This document shows, in pieces, positions 1 through 10,399 of a stretch of 64,000 nt of DNA. Every line of letters begins with the position of its first letter. Position 1 is the first letter of the stretch. The translations under genes were made by a program, and so were the position numbers. Origin of the DNA: Corynebacterium sphenisci DSM 44792 (GTDB lineage: Bacteria > Actinomycetota > Actinomycetes > Mycobacteriales > Mycobacteriaceae); assembly GCF_001941505.1 (NCBI RefSeq), contig NZ_CP009248.1:2418001-2482000 (forward strand). The letters are read 5' to 3'. The notes beneath the pieces were generated by a model. That model saw nothing but the letters and a program-made list of their open reading frames with translations, ran no database searches and was not told where the DNA came from.

Positions 1-303
1 GATCTGCGGCTGCTCGGCCCCGGCGGCCGGCGGCACCGCGGATCCGGGCGGGTGCATTCGGTGCGCGACCCCCGCGACCCGGTGGGCCTGGCCGCCCGGG
101 CCGGGATCCACGGCGCGGACCCGGAGGACCCCGGGTTCGGGGCCCCCGGGGCGGAGCGGGCGGAATCGCCGCCGGCGCCGGTGCGGCGGGCGCATTCCGC
201 CTATTTCGAGGATCCGCGGCGGCTGCGCGCCATCATCGCGGAACTGGAGGACGACGCCGGGCTCGGCCCGGCGCCGCCGGCTCAGTCGAAGTCGAGCCGG
301 TAG
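1..303 (+). CDS. C-terminal end of an unknown protein (5' end outside window)
   Basis: An open frame runs from the first base to a TAG at 301-303. Codon third positions are strongly G/C in this frame only, which supports real coding. The visible 100 residues are rich in Gly, Ala, Pro and Arg. A charged segment near the end (AYFEDPRRLRAIIAELEDD) looks like a short helix. I do not recognise the family. The last 22 bases overlap the 3' end of the convergent PTS-type gene. A GTG at 52 could be an internal start, but the frame stays open upstream of it, so a gene truncated by the window edge is more likely. Confidence 0.45.
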   Translation, partial: DLRLLGPGGRRHRGSGRVHSVRDPRDPVGLAARAGIHGADPEDPGFGAPGAERAESPPAPVRRAHSAYFEDPRRLRAIIAELEDDAGLGPAPPAQSKSSR

Positions 304-1388
304 TGCTCCGGGCGGGTCCAGCCGAGCACCCGGGTGAACAGCAGCTGGAAGCCGATCGACAGCGCCAGCGGGGCCACCACGAACATCAGGGCCACCACCG
401 CGAGGTTGCCCGGGGTCCAGCCCCAGCCCGGGTCGTTCAGCGCGGCCAGCGGGCCGACCAGCCCGGAGATGCCGAACCCGGCGGAGATGGCGGTGCCCGG
501 GACGCCCACCGCCCCGCCGAGCCCGCCGAGCACCGCGGCGGTGCACAGCATGGGCGCGAAGGCCGCCGGCCGGGCGAACATGTTCGCCATCTGCACCTTG
601 GGGCTGCCCAGCACATGCAGCAGCGAGGTCGCCGGCCCGTTGACCCGCCAGCCGGCGACGAGCAGCCCGAAGCCCGCGGCGACCACCCCGAGGTTGGCGG
701 TGCCGGCGGCGACATCGGCCATGAAGATGGCGGTGGCCACCCCGACCGTGGACACCGGGGAGACGATCATCACCGCGAAGAGCATGGCCAGCACGATGCC
801 CATGGGCACCGGCTGCAGCGCGGTGGCCCCGTTGACCAGGCCGCCGAGCCATTCGGTGAACACCCTGACCACCGGGTAGGTGACCACCCAGCCGATTCCG
901 CCGGCGACCACCACCACGATGGTGGACAGCAGCAGGATGGTGTAGTTGCGCAGCCGATCCCCGATGAGCAGGATCACGCCGACGGCCAGGGCGGCGGTGA
1001 TCCCGGTGTTGATCACCAGCCCGGTGCCCTGCAGGTGGAAGCCCCCCTCCGGGTCGACCTGCGCCACCCCGGAACCGCAGGTGGCGGCGATGCCCACCGC
1101 GGCGGTCTGGATCTGGGAGAGCCGGAACTGCATGGCCACCAGCACCCCGATGAGCACCGGCATCAGGGAGGAGGCCAGGGAGACCAGCTCGATGACGGTG
1201 GCCCCGGCGGGGAAGACCGGCAGCAGGGCCCGGAAGAGCTCGCCGAGCAGCGCCTGGGGCACCAGGGCCACCACCACGGCCACGGAGATGCCCTGCAGCA
1301 CCCGCATGGTGAACTCCCCGCCGCCCATCCGGGGCGGGATGGCCGCGTCGGCGGCGGGGTCGGCGGTGGGCGGTTCGCGGAAGGTCAT
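282..1388 (-). CDS. PTS_EIIC_2-type membrane transporter
   Basis: A 368-residue, almost wholly hydrophobic protein with roughly nine or ten membrane spans and long Gly/Ala-rich loops. Its composition and motifs (GMRV-like start, then repeated VSTVGVATAIFMAD and GPATSLLHVLGSPKVQMANMFARPAAF segments) match the PTS transporter subunit IIC family PF13303. These proteins lack attached EIIA/EIIB domains and their substrates are mostly unknown. I chose the ATG at 1388 because the hydrophobic family domain begins shortly after it; the open frame further upstream is antisense to hspR. The gene lies 104 bp downstream of hspR on the same strand and may be read through from the heat-shock operon, though a link in function is not shown. 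A cytosine-permease-like or other uptake role cannot be excluded. Confidence 0.75.
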   Translation of the reverse strand: MTFREPPTADPAADAAIPPRMGGGEFTMRVLQGISVAVVVALVPQALLGELFRALLPVFPAGATVIELVSLASSLMPVLIGVLVAMQFRLSQIQTAAVGIAATCGSGVAQVDPEGGFHLQGTGLVINTGITAALAVGVILLIGDRLRNYTILLLSTIVVVVAGGIGWVVTYPVVRVFTEWLGGLVNGATALQPVPMGIVLAMLFAVMIVSPVSTVGVATAIFMADVAAGTANLGVVAAGFGLLVAGWRVNGPATSLLHVLGSPKVQMANMFARPAAFAPMLCTAAVLGGLGGAVGVPGTAISAGFGISGLVGPLAALNDPGWGWTPGNLAVVALMFVVAPLALSIGFQLLFTRVLGWTRPEHYRLDFD

Positions 1389-1492
1389 GGCGGGCAGCCT
1401 AAACCACCCCGGGAGACGGGGAAGCGGCAGGTCAGGAACGGCCTTCGGGGTTTTCGCGGGGATGCCCGGACGGGCGCCCGGGCGGGCGCGGC

Positions 1493-1930
1493 TCAGCCGC
1501 GCTCGGCGCCGGGTGCGGTCCCCTCGCCGCGGGATCCGCGCCGGCGGGCCCGGCGATCCCACATCACCACCGCGGTGGAGCGGGGCACGTGCACCAGCTC
1601 CCCGCGGCGCGGGGCGGCCTCCCGGCGGGTGCGGGCGAGCTCCTCGCGCAGCCGGGCGTTGTCCTCCTTGAGCCGGTCCACCTCGGCGGTGAGCTCGATG
1701 ATGGACTTGATCCCGGCGAGGTTGACCCCCTCCTCCTGGGAGAGCCGCTGCACCTCCCGGAGCAGGGCCACGTCCCGGGCGGTGTAGCGCCGGCCGCCGC
1801 CGCGGGTGCGCCGGGGGGTGACGATGCCCAGCCGGTCGTAGTTGCGCAGGGTCTGGGCGTGCATGCCGGCCAGTTCCGCGGCCACCGAGATGACGTACAC
1901 CTCGGTGGGCTGCTGCTTCTTCTCCGGCAT
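1493..1930 (-). CDS. hspR: HspR, MerR-family heat-shock repressor
   Basis: A 145-residue MerR-type regulator. It represses the dnaK operon by binding HAIR inverted repeats, with DnaK as co-repressor in actinobacteria. The N-terminal winged helix-turn-helix is clear (VYVISVAAELAGMHAQTLRN, then YDRLGIVTPRRTRGGGRRYT), followed by a coiled-coil segment (EVDRLKEDNARLREELARTR) and a basic tail. Two ATGs are possible, at 1939 and 1930. The GGAAGGAG ribosome site directly abuts the first but sits 9 nt before the second, so MPEKKQQ at 1930 is preferred. It is the last gene of dnaK-grpE-dnaJ-hspR, 35 nt after dnaJ. The matching operators are seen upstream of dnaK at 5783-5911. Confidence 0.93.
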   Translation of the reverse strand: MPEKKQQPTEVYVISVAAELAGMHAQTLRNYDRLGIVTPRRTRGGGRRYTARDVALLREVQRLSQEEGVNLAGIKSIIELTAEVDRLKEDNARLREELARTRREAAPRRGELVHVPRSTAVVMWDRRARRRGSRGEGTAPGAERG

Positions 1931-1965
1931 GGCGCTCATCTCCTTCCGTCCCCGCCGGGGGGCGC

Positions 1966-3126
1966 TCAGGCCTCCCCGGCCCAGCCCGCGCGGGGGTCGA
2001 AGCCCCCGGCCCGCTCGGCCTCCGCATAGGACCGCAGCGCCGAGGCCGCGGCGTCGTCCAGATCCGTGGGCACCCGCACCGACACGGTGACCAGCAGGTC
2101 GCCGGGGGTGCCGGAGCGCTTCGGGATGCCCCGGCCGCGCACCCGCAGGGTGCGCCCGTCGCTGGTGCCGGCGGGCACCCGCACCCGCACCCGGCCGTCC
2201 AGGGTGGGCACGGTGAGGGTGCCGCCGAGGGCGAGCTCGGCGAAGCTCACCGGCACGGTGACCTCCAGGTCGTCCCCGGAGCGGGTGAAGATCTCGTCCG
2301 GGCGCACGTGCACGGTGACGAAGAGGTCCCCGGCGGGGCGGCCCCGCAGACCCGCCTCGCCCTGGCCGGCCAGGCGCACCTTCTGCCCGTCGACCACCCC
2401 GGCCGGCACCCGCACCGTGATGGTGCGCCGCCGGGTGGTCACCCCGGTGCCGGCGCAATCCGGGCAGGGATCGTCGATCCGGGTGCCCTGGCCGCCGCAG
2501 TCCGGGCAGGGGTGCGACATGGCGAAGGCGCCGCGCTGCTCCTCCACGAACCCGGTGCCATGGCAGGACCCGCAGGTCACCGGCGAGGTGCCGGCCCGGG
2601 CCCCGGAGCCGTGGCAGGTGGTGCACGGGGAGGGGTTGGTCAGCTGCAGGGGGATGGTCACCCCCTTGGCGGCCTCCCGGAAGTCCAGGGTGATCTCGGT
2701 CTCCACGTCGGCGCCCCGGCGCGGCCGGGCCGCCCGGCCGCCGCCGCGGCCCATGAACCCGCCGAGGATGTCGCCGAGCCCGCCGGAGCCGCCCGCGTCG
2801 CCGAAGAGATCCGAGATGTTGAAGTCGAATCCCCCGCCGCCGCCGGCGCCGGCCGGACCGCCGGCCCCGGGGAAGCGGAAGCCCCCGGAGGCCATCGCGG
2901 CGCGCAGCTCATCGTATTCGGCGCGCTTCTCGGGTTCCCCGAGCACCGAGTAGGCCTCCGAGATGCGCTTGAAGCGCTCCTCCTTGGCCTTGTCCCCCGG
3001 ATGCGCATCCGGGTGGTTGTCCCGGGCCAGGGTGCGGTACGCGCGCTTGATCTCGTCCTGGCCCGCGGACTTGGCGACGCCAAGATCGGCGTAATAGTCC
3101 TTCTCGGCCCATTCCCGCTGGGTCAT
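1966..3126 (-). CDS. dnaJ: Chaperone protein DnaJ (Hsp40)
   Basis: A 386-residue co-chaperone that delivers unfolded clients to DnaK and stimulates its ATPase. Domains in order: J domain at about residues 10-75 with the HPD tripeptide (ARDNHPDAH); a Gly/Phe-rich linker; the four zinc-finger repeats [24 protein letters not shown] and CPDCAGTG in the middle; and two C-terminal beta-barrel client-binding domains. Length and the complete set of eight cysteines fit type I DnaJ. The ATG at 3126 has a strong AAAGGAGG site about 10 nt upstream. It lies between grpE (135-nt gap) and hspR (35-nt gap) in the heat-shock operon. Actinobacteria often have a second dnaJ elsewhere next to hrcA; the HspR neighbour marks this one as DnaJ1. 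Confidence 0.97.
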   Translation of the reverse strand: MTQREWAEKDYYADLGVAKSAGQDEIKRAYRTLARDNHPDAHPGDKAKEERFKRISEAYSVLGEPEKRAEYDELRAAMASGGFRFPGAGGPAGAGGGGGFDFNISDLFGDAGGSGGLGDILGGFMGRGGGRAARPRRGADVETEITLDFREAAKGVTIPLQLTNPSPCTTCHGSGARAGTSPVTCGSCHGTGFVEEQRGAFAMSHPCPDCGGQGTRIDDPCPDCAGTGVTTRRRTITVRVPAGVVDGQKVRLAGQGEAGLRGRPAGDLFVTVHVRPDEIFTRSGDDLEVTVPVSFAELALGGTLTVPTLDGRVRVRVPAGTSDGRTLRVRGRGIPKRSGTPGDLLVTVSVRVPTDLDDAAASALRSYAEAERAGGFDPRAGWAGEA

Positions 3127-3261
3127 CGATCGTCGCCTCCTTTCCTCATCCGCGCGCCGGTCGCGCGCCCGTCATTGCCATTGCCCATCATCATCGCCCG
3201 CCGGGGCCCGGGCCGGGGCGGGACACCCCGGTCCGGGGCGGCGGGGGCCTACCCGGGGCGG

Positions 3262-3878
3262 CTAGCCCCGCTCCCCCGCCGCATCGGCCCCGTCCTCCGC
3301 GGCGGCCGGCTCCGGATCGGCGATGACCACCATCGCGGTGCGCAGCAGCCGATCGTCCATCCGGTAGCCCTTGCGCAGCACCGCGCCGAGGACCTGCTCG
3401 CCCCCGGAGGACATGTCCTGCACGGCCTCGTGGATCTCCGGGTCGAAGCCCTCGCCGGGTTCGGCGAAGGCGGTGACCTTCAGCCCGGCGAGCATGTCGC
3501 GGAACTTGCCCGCGAACACCGCCAGCGGCCCGGTCTCCAGGTCGCCGTGCTCCTCGGCCCGGTCGAGATCATCGGCCAGGATGAGCAGCTCGGCGGCCAC
3601 CGCGGCCTTGGCCGCGGCCCGGTCGTTGGCCCGGTCCCGGTCCACCCGGCGGCGGTAGTTCGCGTATTCCGCGGTCACCCGCTGCAGGTCCCCGGTGCGC
3701 TCCTCGAGCTCCGCGGCGAGCCGGGCCGATTCGTCCTCGGCCCCGGCGGCCTCCTCGGCGGCCGCATCCGCGGTCGCCTCGGTGGCGTCGGTGGCCTCGG
3801 TCGCCTCGGTCGCCTCGGCGTCCGCCTCGGCGACGGGGTCCTCGCGGACCCCCTCGCGCGGGTCGTCCTGCTCCGGCA

Positions 3879-3879
<1 letters not shown>
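3262..3879 (-). CDS. grpE: GrpE nucleotide-exchange factor
   Basis: A 205-residue cytoplasmic protein that releases ADP from DnaK. The N-terminal quarter is an acidic, low-complexity Ala/Asp/Glu/Thr stretch with repeated ATEATEAT units. A long coiled-coil helix follows ([20 protein letters not shown]), then the compact beta domain with the family signature region ([20 protein letters not shown]). The ATG at 3879 overlaps the dnaK stop as TGATG, so translation is probably coupled. A GTG one codon upstream is also open, but ATG in the overlap is the simpler start. It is the second gene of the heat-shock operon. Confidence 0.95.
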
Positions 3880-5720
<1,841 letters not shown>

Positions 5721-5782
5721 GGTGATGTTCCTCCTGCGTTGCGCTCGCCGGCTGCGGCGAGTCATTCGTTCGTTTCTCCGAG

Positions 5783-5803
5783 GCTGAGCCTCACGGACTC
5801 AAG
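5783..5803 (-). promoter_or_regulatory. HAIR-like HspR operator, leader-proximal
   Basis: On the minus strand this reads CTTGAGT, 7 nt, GCTCAGC. The first arm is a perfect match to the HAIR consensus CTTGAGT-N7-ACTCAAG; the second keeps CTCA with three changes. It lies in the dnaK 5' leader, about 60-80 nt before the start codon. It is one of three such sites in 130 bp. Confidence 0.6.
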
Positions 5804-5836
5804 AGTGCACCCGACGGGTTCGCCCCGTCAAATCGT

Positions 5837-5857
5837 CTTGAGCCTGTCCGACTCAAC
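5837..5857 (-). promoter_or_regulatory. HAIR HspR operator, core site
   Basis: On the plus strand this reads CTTGAGC, 7 nt (CTGTCCG), ACTCAAC: twelve of the fourteen arm bases match the HAIR consensus CTTGAGT-N7-ACTCAAG, with exact 7-nt spacing. It falls just downstream of the predicted SigH-type promoter, where bound HspR would block polymerase. This is the best of the three sites. Confidence 0.8.
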
Positions 5858-5870
5858 CTTCTCATCCGGT

Positions 5871-5899
5871 GCAACGGGGTTCGCCCCGGAATTGTTCCC
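5871..5899 (-). promoter_or_regulatory. SigH-like promoter of the dnaK operon
   Basis: On the minus strand GGGAAC (5899-5894) and CGTTGC (5876-5871) are separated by 17 nt. This fits the corynebacterial and mycobacterial SigH pattern of GGAA followed by GTT. It sits between two HAIR-like sites, one overlapping the -35 element and one near the expected start of transcription at about 5863. The assignment is by pattern only. Confidence 0.55.
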
Positions 5900-5911
5900 G
5901 CCCGACTCAAC
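5891..5911 (-). promoter_or_regulatory. Degenerate HAIR-like half-palindrome overlapping the -35
   Basis: The plus strand reads ATTGTTC, 7 nt, ACTCAAC. The right arm matches six of seven consensus bases; the left keeps only TTG. The 7-nt spacing is retained and the site overlaps the -35 of the SigH-like promoter. Probably a weaker HspR contact. Confidence 0.4.
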
Positions 5912-5992
5912 TTTTCTCCGGACGCCCACCGGAACACCCGCCGACCAGGGCGTATTCCACCCCGGGCACGGCCGCGGCCGGCGGCGGCGCCG

Positions 5993-6066
5993 CGGTGGGC
6001 GCCGCCGCCGGCCGGGCGGGGCGGGGCCGCGGTGGGCGCCGCCGCCGGCCGGGCGGGGCGGGGCCG
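5993..6066. repeat. Two perfect 37-bp GC-only-type tandem repeats
   Basis: Bases 5993-6029 and 6030-6066 are identical 37-mers, beginning CGGTGGGCGCCGCCGCC and almost devoid of A/T. They fill the gap between the stop of the FtsX-type permease (6074) and the dnaK control region. No gene is seen in this 353-bp stretch (5721-6073) other than the control sites listed. Confidence 0.85.
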
Positions 6067-6073
6067 GGCGGGG

Positions 6074-8872
6074 TCAGTCCCCGCGCCGCGGCGGCGGGCC
6101 GCCCCGGAACCGGGCGCCGAGGACCAGCCCGACCACCCAGGACATGGCCGCCAGGCTCGCCGCGAACAGCGCCACCGGGCCCCAGGGCGCCCCGGCGAGC
6201 GCGCCCGCCGGAGGCGCCCCGAAGTGGATCGCCCGATGCGCCAGGAAGGCCGCCGCCAGTCCGGCGACGCCGAGCCCCCCGAGCGCCACCCCGGCCAGGC
6301 CGACCAGCAGCCCCTGCGCCCCGGCGTAGCGGCGCAGCAGCCCGCGGCGGGCGCCGAGCACCCGCAGCATCGCCAGATCCGCGCGGGTCTCCCGGCCGCC
6401 GAGCACCACCACGAGGGCGACCACGCCGAGGCCGAGCAGCCACAGCACCGCCACCGCCATCCGGTGCATCACCAGGTCCCCGGGGTAGGCCGCCGGGTCG
6501 GCGAGGAAGAGGTCCTCCGGGGTGCTCCGGTCCAGGGGGGTGCCGTCGATGAGGGAGCGCCAGCCCGGACGGTCTTCCCGCAGCGGCAGCACGGTCCCGC
6601 CGTAGCGGAGATCCACGGCCAGCCGCCGGGCGGTGTCCGGGGCGATGACCGCCGGGCCCAGGGTCTCGTAGTCCGGTTCCCCGGGCCCCGGGTCGGGCTG
6701 CGGGGCGAACAGCCCCGGCAGCGCCATCGCCGGGATCTCGATCTCCCGGGCCCCGTCGGCCTCCCCCGCGCCGGCGCCGGCGTCGGCGCCGCACTCCGGC
6801 GGCGCCCAGCCGCCGGGCACCGGCACCCAGGCGGCCCCGTAGCCGCCCTCCGCGGCCGCGGCCTCCGCGGGGTCCCCGCCGGCGGCGGTGAGCCGCTCCC
6901 GCCGCTCGTCGAGGGTCTCCGCGGGCTCCCCGGCGGCGGCGCCGCCGCAGACCCGGACGGTCACCCGGCCGTCCCGGATCACGGACTCGTCGGCGACCAC
7001 CGCCCCGCCGGCGGCGAGCACCCGGCGGGCCCGGGTGAGCCGCTCGCCCATCCCGTCCGCGTCGGTCGCGGCGAGCACCCGCACCACGCCCGGGTCGGCG
7101 ACCAGCACCCCCTCGCCCACGCCGAAGCGCGGCACCCAGTACGCCTCCGGGCCGACCACCACGGCCTCCGGATCCGGGCGCTCGGGGCGCACCAGCGCCA
7201 GCTCCCCGCCGATCGCCGGGTTCCACACGTCGATCCGGCCGATGGCGCCGGTGCTGCGGGCCAGCCGGTCGAGATCGGCGTCGATCCCGGCGGTGGAGCT
7301 CGGCGCGGTGGCGGTCCACGCCGCCAGCAGCGGCACCGGGGTGGTCTCCCGGGAGGGGATGGCGCCGAGGTAGCCGTAGGAGCCCACCGCGATGAACACC
7401 ACCCCGGCCACCGCGGCGATCGCCGCGCCCACCCGCTGCGCGGAGCGGTCCGCGTCGCGCAGCGCCAGCCGGGCGGGCAGCGGCAGCCGGGGGCCGAGCG
7501 CGACCAGGCCGCGCAGCAGCGCCGGGGCGGAGGCGACGGTGCCCAGTGCCGCCACCGGCAGCCAGAACGCGCCCTCCGGGGGCGCCTCGGCGACCAGCGC
7601 GAGCAGGGCGATGAGCAGCAGCGCCGGCCCCGCCCAGAGCAGCCGGCCGCGACGGGGTCGGTAGGCGGCGGAGCCGTCGGCCAGGCCCAGCGCCGGCTCC
7701 TCCCGGCCGGCCCGGATCGCGGGCAGCGCGGCCGCGGCGCAGGCGCACAGCACCGCCGCGAGGGCGAGCAGCGCCCAGGCGTCGGCGGCCCAGTGGAACG
7801 CCGCGCCGTGGGCCTCGCGCACCAGGCGGAAGCCGGCCAGGCCGAGCACCGCCGAGCCGAGCCCGCCGAGGACGGCGGCGCCGAGCCCGGTGAGCAGGCC
7901 CTCGGCGAGCATCACCGCGCGCAGCCGGGCCGGCCGCGCCCCGGTGGCCGCGAGCAGCGCCAGCTCCCGGCGGCGGCGCCGGGCGGAGACCGCGAACAGC
8001 GGGGTCACCGTCGCGGCGACCAGCACCAGCGCCAGGGCGCCGGCGGCGACCACGGTGGCCCGGGTCGCCGCATCGGCGTAGCCCAGCTGCCGCAGCCCGG
8101 TGAGCACCGGCCGGCGGCTGCCCGACTCCCCCGGCGCGTACTCCGGGTCGTAGGCGGCGTCGAGGGCCACCCCGAAACCGGGGCGCACCTCGGGCACCGC
8201 ATCGGCGCGCCAGGAGTACTCCAGGTCCGCGGGCAGCTCCCCGTAGCGGGCCTCGCCGCCGAGGCGCACCCCCGGCACATCGGCCAGGGCGAGCACCGCC
8301 TCGGAGTCCCCGCCGGCGCCGATGCCGGCCATGCGCAGCCGCAGCGGCTCGGCGACCCCGGGCACCCGCACCCGCAGCTCATCGCCGCGGTGCAGGCCGA
8401 GGGCCCGGGCCTGCTCCGCCGAGGGCAGCACCGTGCCCGGCGCCGGCCCCCCGGCCGCCGGCGGCAGCGCCACCGCGCGGGCGTCCATCCGGATCTCGGC
8501 GGCCCCGGCCCCGGCGGCGAGGCCGGCGGAGAAGTCCACCTCCGGTTCCAGCCGGGCCGCGGTGGCCGGTCCGAGGGCGTCGCCGAGCCGGTCCGCGATG
8601 GGCCGCCCCCGCTGCCCGCCCCGGTCGTCCTCGAGGCAGGTGCCGGGATCGCCGAAGTCGCAGGGCATGTCGGAGATCCGGATCCGGGCGACCGGCTCCA
8701 GCGGGGCCCGGTACTCGCCGGGGTCGCTGGCCACCATGCTGGCCAGCCCGGCGAGGGCGGCCACCGGCAGGGCCAGCAGCACGATGCCGAGCAGCGCGGT
8801 CCACCGGTTCCGGAGCATCCCGCGGCGGGCCAGGCGCAGCGCCAGGCCGGCGCGGGCGAGCGGGCCGGCCAT
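6074..8872 (-). CDS. FtsX-family ABC transporter permease
   Basis: A 932-residue membrane protein with the MacB/FtsX double architecture. An N-terminal span (NRWTALLGIVLLALPVAALAG) is followed by a large extracytoplasmic domain, a three-to-four-helix FtsX bundle in the middle (ARRRRRELALLAATGARPARLRAVMLAEG is the typical cytoplasmic loop), a second large outer domain and a last bundle with the repeated loop (RADLAMLRVLGARRGLLRRYAG). Such permeases work with a LolD-like ATPase in export or envelope stress and peptide sensing. The ATG at 8872 overlaps the ATPase stop as TGATG; a GTG one codon earlier is possible. It is the third gene of padR-ATPase-permease. The substrate is unknown. Confidence 0.85.
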   Translation of the reverse strand: MAGPLARAGLALRLARRGMLRNRWTALLGIVLLALPVAALAGLASMVASDPGEYRAPLEPVARIRISDMPCDFGDPGTCLEDDRGGQRGRPIADRLGDALGPATAARLEPEVDFSAGLAAGAGAAEIRMDARAVALPPAAGGPAPGTVLPSAEQARALGLHRGDELRVRVPGVAEPLRLRMAGIGAGGDSEAVLALADVPGVRLGGEARYGELPADLEYSWRADAVPEVRPGFGVALDAAYDPEYAPGESGSRRPVLTGLRQLGYADAATRATVVAAGALALVLVAATVTPLFAVSARRRRRELALLAATGARPARLRAVMLAEGLLTGLGAAVLGGLGSAVLGLAGFRLVREAHGAAFHWAADAWALLALAAVLCACAAAALPAIRAGREEPALGLADGSAAYRPRRGRLLWAGPALLLIALLALVAEAPPEGAFWLPVAALGTVASAPALLRGLVALGPRLPLPARLALRDADRSAQRVGAAIAAVAGVVFIAVGSYGYLGAIPSRETTPVPLLAAWTATAPSSTAGIDADLDRLARSTGAIGRIDVWNPAIGGELALVRPERPDPEAVVVGPEAYWVPRFGVGEGVLVADPGVVRVLAATDADGMGERLTRARRVLAAGGAVVADESVIRDGRVTVRVCGGAAAGEPAETLDERRERLTAAGGDPAEAAAAEGGYGAAWVPVPGGWAPPECGADAGAGAGEADGAREIEIPAMALPGLFAPQPDPGPGEPDYETLGPAVIAPDTARRLAVDLRYGGTVLPLREDRPGWRSLIDGTPLDRSTPEDLFLADPAAYPGDLVMHRMAVAVLWLLGLGVVALVVVLGGRETRADLAMLRVLGARRGLLRRYAGAQGLLVGLAGVALGGLGVAGLAAAFLAHRAIHFGAPPAGALAGAPWGPVALFAASLAAMSWVVGLVLGARFRGGPPPRRGD

Positions 8873-9570
8873 CACCGATCACCGCCCAGGATCCGGCCGT
8901 CGCGCAGCTGGATGACCTCATCGGCCCAGGCCGCGAACCGGGGTTCGTGGGTGACCAGCACCGCCGCGGCGCCGGCGTCGACCCGGCCGCGCAGCACCGC
9001 GAGCACCTGCTCGGCGGTGGTGGTGTCCAGCGCCCCGGTGGGCTCATCGGCCAGGATCAGCCGGCGCTCCCCGACCAGGGCGCGCGCGATCGCGATCCGC
9101 TGGCGCTGCCCGCCGGAGCATTCCGCGGGGAAGCGCCCGGCCAGGGCCTCCAGGCCCAGTTCGGCCAGGGCGGCGCGGGCGGCCTCGCGGCGCGCCGCGG
9201 CGCCGGCCCCGCCGAGCTCCAGGGGCAGCGCGATGTTCTCCGCCACGGTGAGCGTGGGCAGCAGGTTGAAGTCCTGGAAGACGTAGCCCAGGTGCTCCCG
9301 GCGGATGTCCGCGCGGGCGTCCCGGCTCATCCCGGCGACGTCCACGCCGTCGATCAGCACCCGCCCGCTGGTGGGCGCGTCCAGGGTGCCGGCGATGTTG
9401 AGCAGGGTGGATTTGCCGGAGCCGGAGGGGCCCATCACGGCGAGCAGCCGGCCGGGTTCCACGGTGAGGCTCACCGCGTCCAGGGCCCGGACCTCATCCG
9501 GCCCGTCCCGGTGGATCCGGGTGACCTCCTGCAGGTCGAGTGCGGCGGGGGCCGCGGCGGGGGCGCTCAT
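8872..9570 (-). CDS. LolD/MacB-type ABC transporter ATP-binding protein
   Basis: A 232-residue ATPase with all motifs intact: Walker A GPSGSGKST, Q-loop YVFQDFNLLPTL, signature CSGGQRQRIAIARAL, Walker B LILADEPTGALD and the switch His in VTHEPR. The Q-loop wording and length place it in the LolD/MacB/FtsE group that partners FtsX-type permeases. It overlaps padR upstream (ATGA) and the permease downstream (TGATG), so the three are almost surely co-translated. It powers the permease at 6074-8872. Confidence 0.93.
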   Translation of the reverse strand: MSAPAAAPAALDLQEVTRIHRDGPDEVRALDAVSLTVEPGRLLAVMGPSGSGKSTLLNIAGTLDAPTSGRVLIDGVDVAGMSRDARADIRREHLGYVFQDFNLLPTLTVAENIALPLELGGAGAAARREAARAALAELGLEALAGRFPAECSGGQRQRIAIARALVGERRLILADEPTGALDTTTAEQVLAVLRGRVDAGAAAVLVTHEPRFAAWADEVIQLRDGRILGGDR

Positions 9571-10100
9571 GACTGGGCTCCTTTCGGGTGGTCGGTGACG
9601 GCGGCGAGGTTCTCCACGTGGTCCAGCCAGCGCGCCTCGGCCTCCAGGTCGAAGACGCGCCGCTCCAGCAGCAGCCGGTCGGCGCCGCGGTCGGCGGGGG
9701 TGGCCGCCTTGAGCCGGACCAGCTCGCGCAGCTCCGCCAGGGCGGCGCCGCGCTGGCGCTGGATGAGCGCGGTGACGTCGACCCCGCCGACGGTCTCCGC
9801 CACGGCGATCTTCATGGCCAGCTCATCGCGGTCGTCGCGGGGCCGCAGCACCGCGGTGTCCCACCAGGCGGCCAATTCGGCGCGGCCGGCCTCGGTGAGC
9901 CGGTAGGCCTCGGCCTCGGCGGCCTCGTCGGGCACCGGCTCGACGAGGCCGTCGCGCTCCAGGCGGCGCACCGTCTGGTACACCTGCCCGATATTCAGGG
10001 GCCAGGTGCCCCGGGTCGCCTCCTCGAAGCCCCGGCGCAGCTGCGCCACCGCGCGGGGCCGCTCGCCGATGAGCCCGAGGAGGGCGTGTTTGACGGACAT
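9567..10100 (-). CDS. PadR-family transcriptional regulator
   Basis: A 177-residue regulator with the PadR winged helix at residues 1-80 (MSVKHALLGLIGERP, then NIGQVYQTVRRLERDGLVEP) and the C-terminal Vir_act_alpha_C-like helical dimerisation region (ELAMKIAVAE to LLLERRVFDLEAEARWLDHV). PadR proteins usually repress an adjacent transporter until a toxic ligand binds. Its stop overlaps the ABC ATPase start by 4 nt, so it is the first gene of the operon and probably autoregulatory. Two candidate operators lie within 70 bp upstream of its start. Confidence 0.9.
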   Translation of the reverse strand: MSVKHALLGLIGERPRAVAQLRRGFEEATRGTWPLNIGQVYQTVRRLERDGLVEPVPDEAAEAEAYRLTEAGRAELAAWWDTAVLRPRDDRDELAMKIAVAETVGGVDVTALIQRQRGAALAELRELVRLKAATPADRGADRLLLERRVFDLEAEARWLDHVENLAAVTDHPKGAQS

Positions 10101-10118
10101 GCCCGCCTCCCTCCAGAT

Positions 10119-10167
10119 GCTTACTCGGTAACCACCTGCAGCATACGGTGCCGCTTACCCGGTAAGC
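10119..10167 (-). promoter_or_regulatory. Paired inverted repeats, candidate PadR operators
   Basis: Bases 10153-10167 are the perfect palindrome GCTTACCCGGTAAGC. Bases 10119-10133 are an imperfect copy, GCTTACTCGGTAACC. Their centres are 34 bp apart (about three helical turns) and both are in the control region of the padR operon. Binding by the PadR protein is an inference from position. Confidence 0.6.
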
Positions 10168-10264
10168 AAGAACGCTCGGGGAACACCCCCGCCCCCGGCC
10201 CGCGGGCCGACCGATCCGGGCCCGCCGGGGCCGCCGGGGCGATTGGTCGAGGGGATCCGGACAT

Positions 10265-10296
10265 CGATTTAGCATAGGTTTCCCTGCCTTAAATCG
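10265..10296. promoter_or_regulatory. AT-rich inverted repeat with a weak DtxR-box resemblance
   Basis: CGATTTA (10265-10271) and TAAATCG (10290-10296) form perfect 7-bp arms around an 18-bp centre. Within it, 10274-10292 agrees with the 19-bp DtxR consensus at about 13 positions. It lies between the divergent padR operon and the Fe-S oxidoreductase gene, so iron control of the latter is conceivable. The match is modest. The rest of the 438-bp gap (10101-10538) holds only this site, the PadR-type repeats and the GlxR box. Confidence 0.35.
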
Positions 10297-10399
10297 GCGG
10301 CCCCGTTCAGGCTGCGGAAAGGCGCTGGCCAGCGGATTCGACCCCGTCGAAATGCGCCACCCCCACATTCGCGCCGCCGGTTAGGGCCCCGGCCGGGCT

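Noticed and set aside
282..2027. An extended 581-codon version of the PTS-type protein
   Set aside because: The N-terminal extension is antisense-phase reading of hspR and the gap. The family domain begins after ATG 1388.
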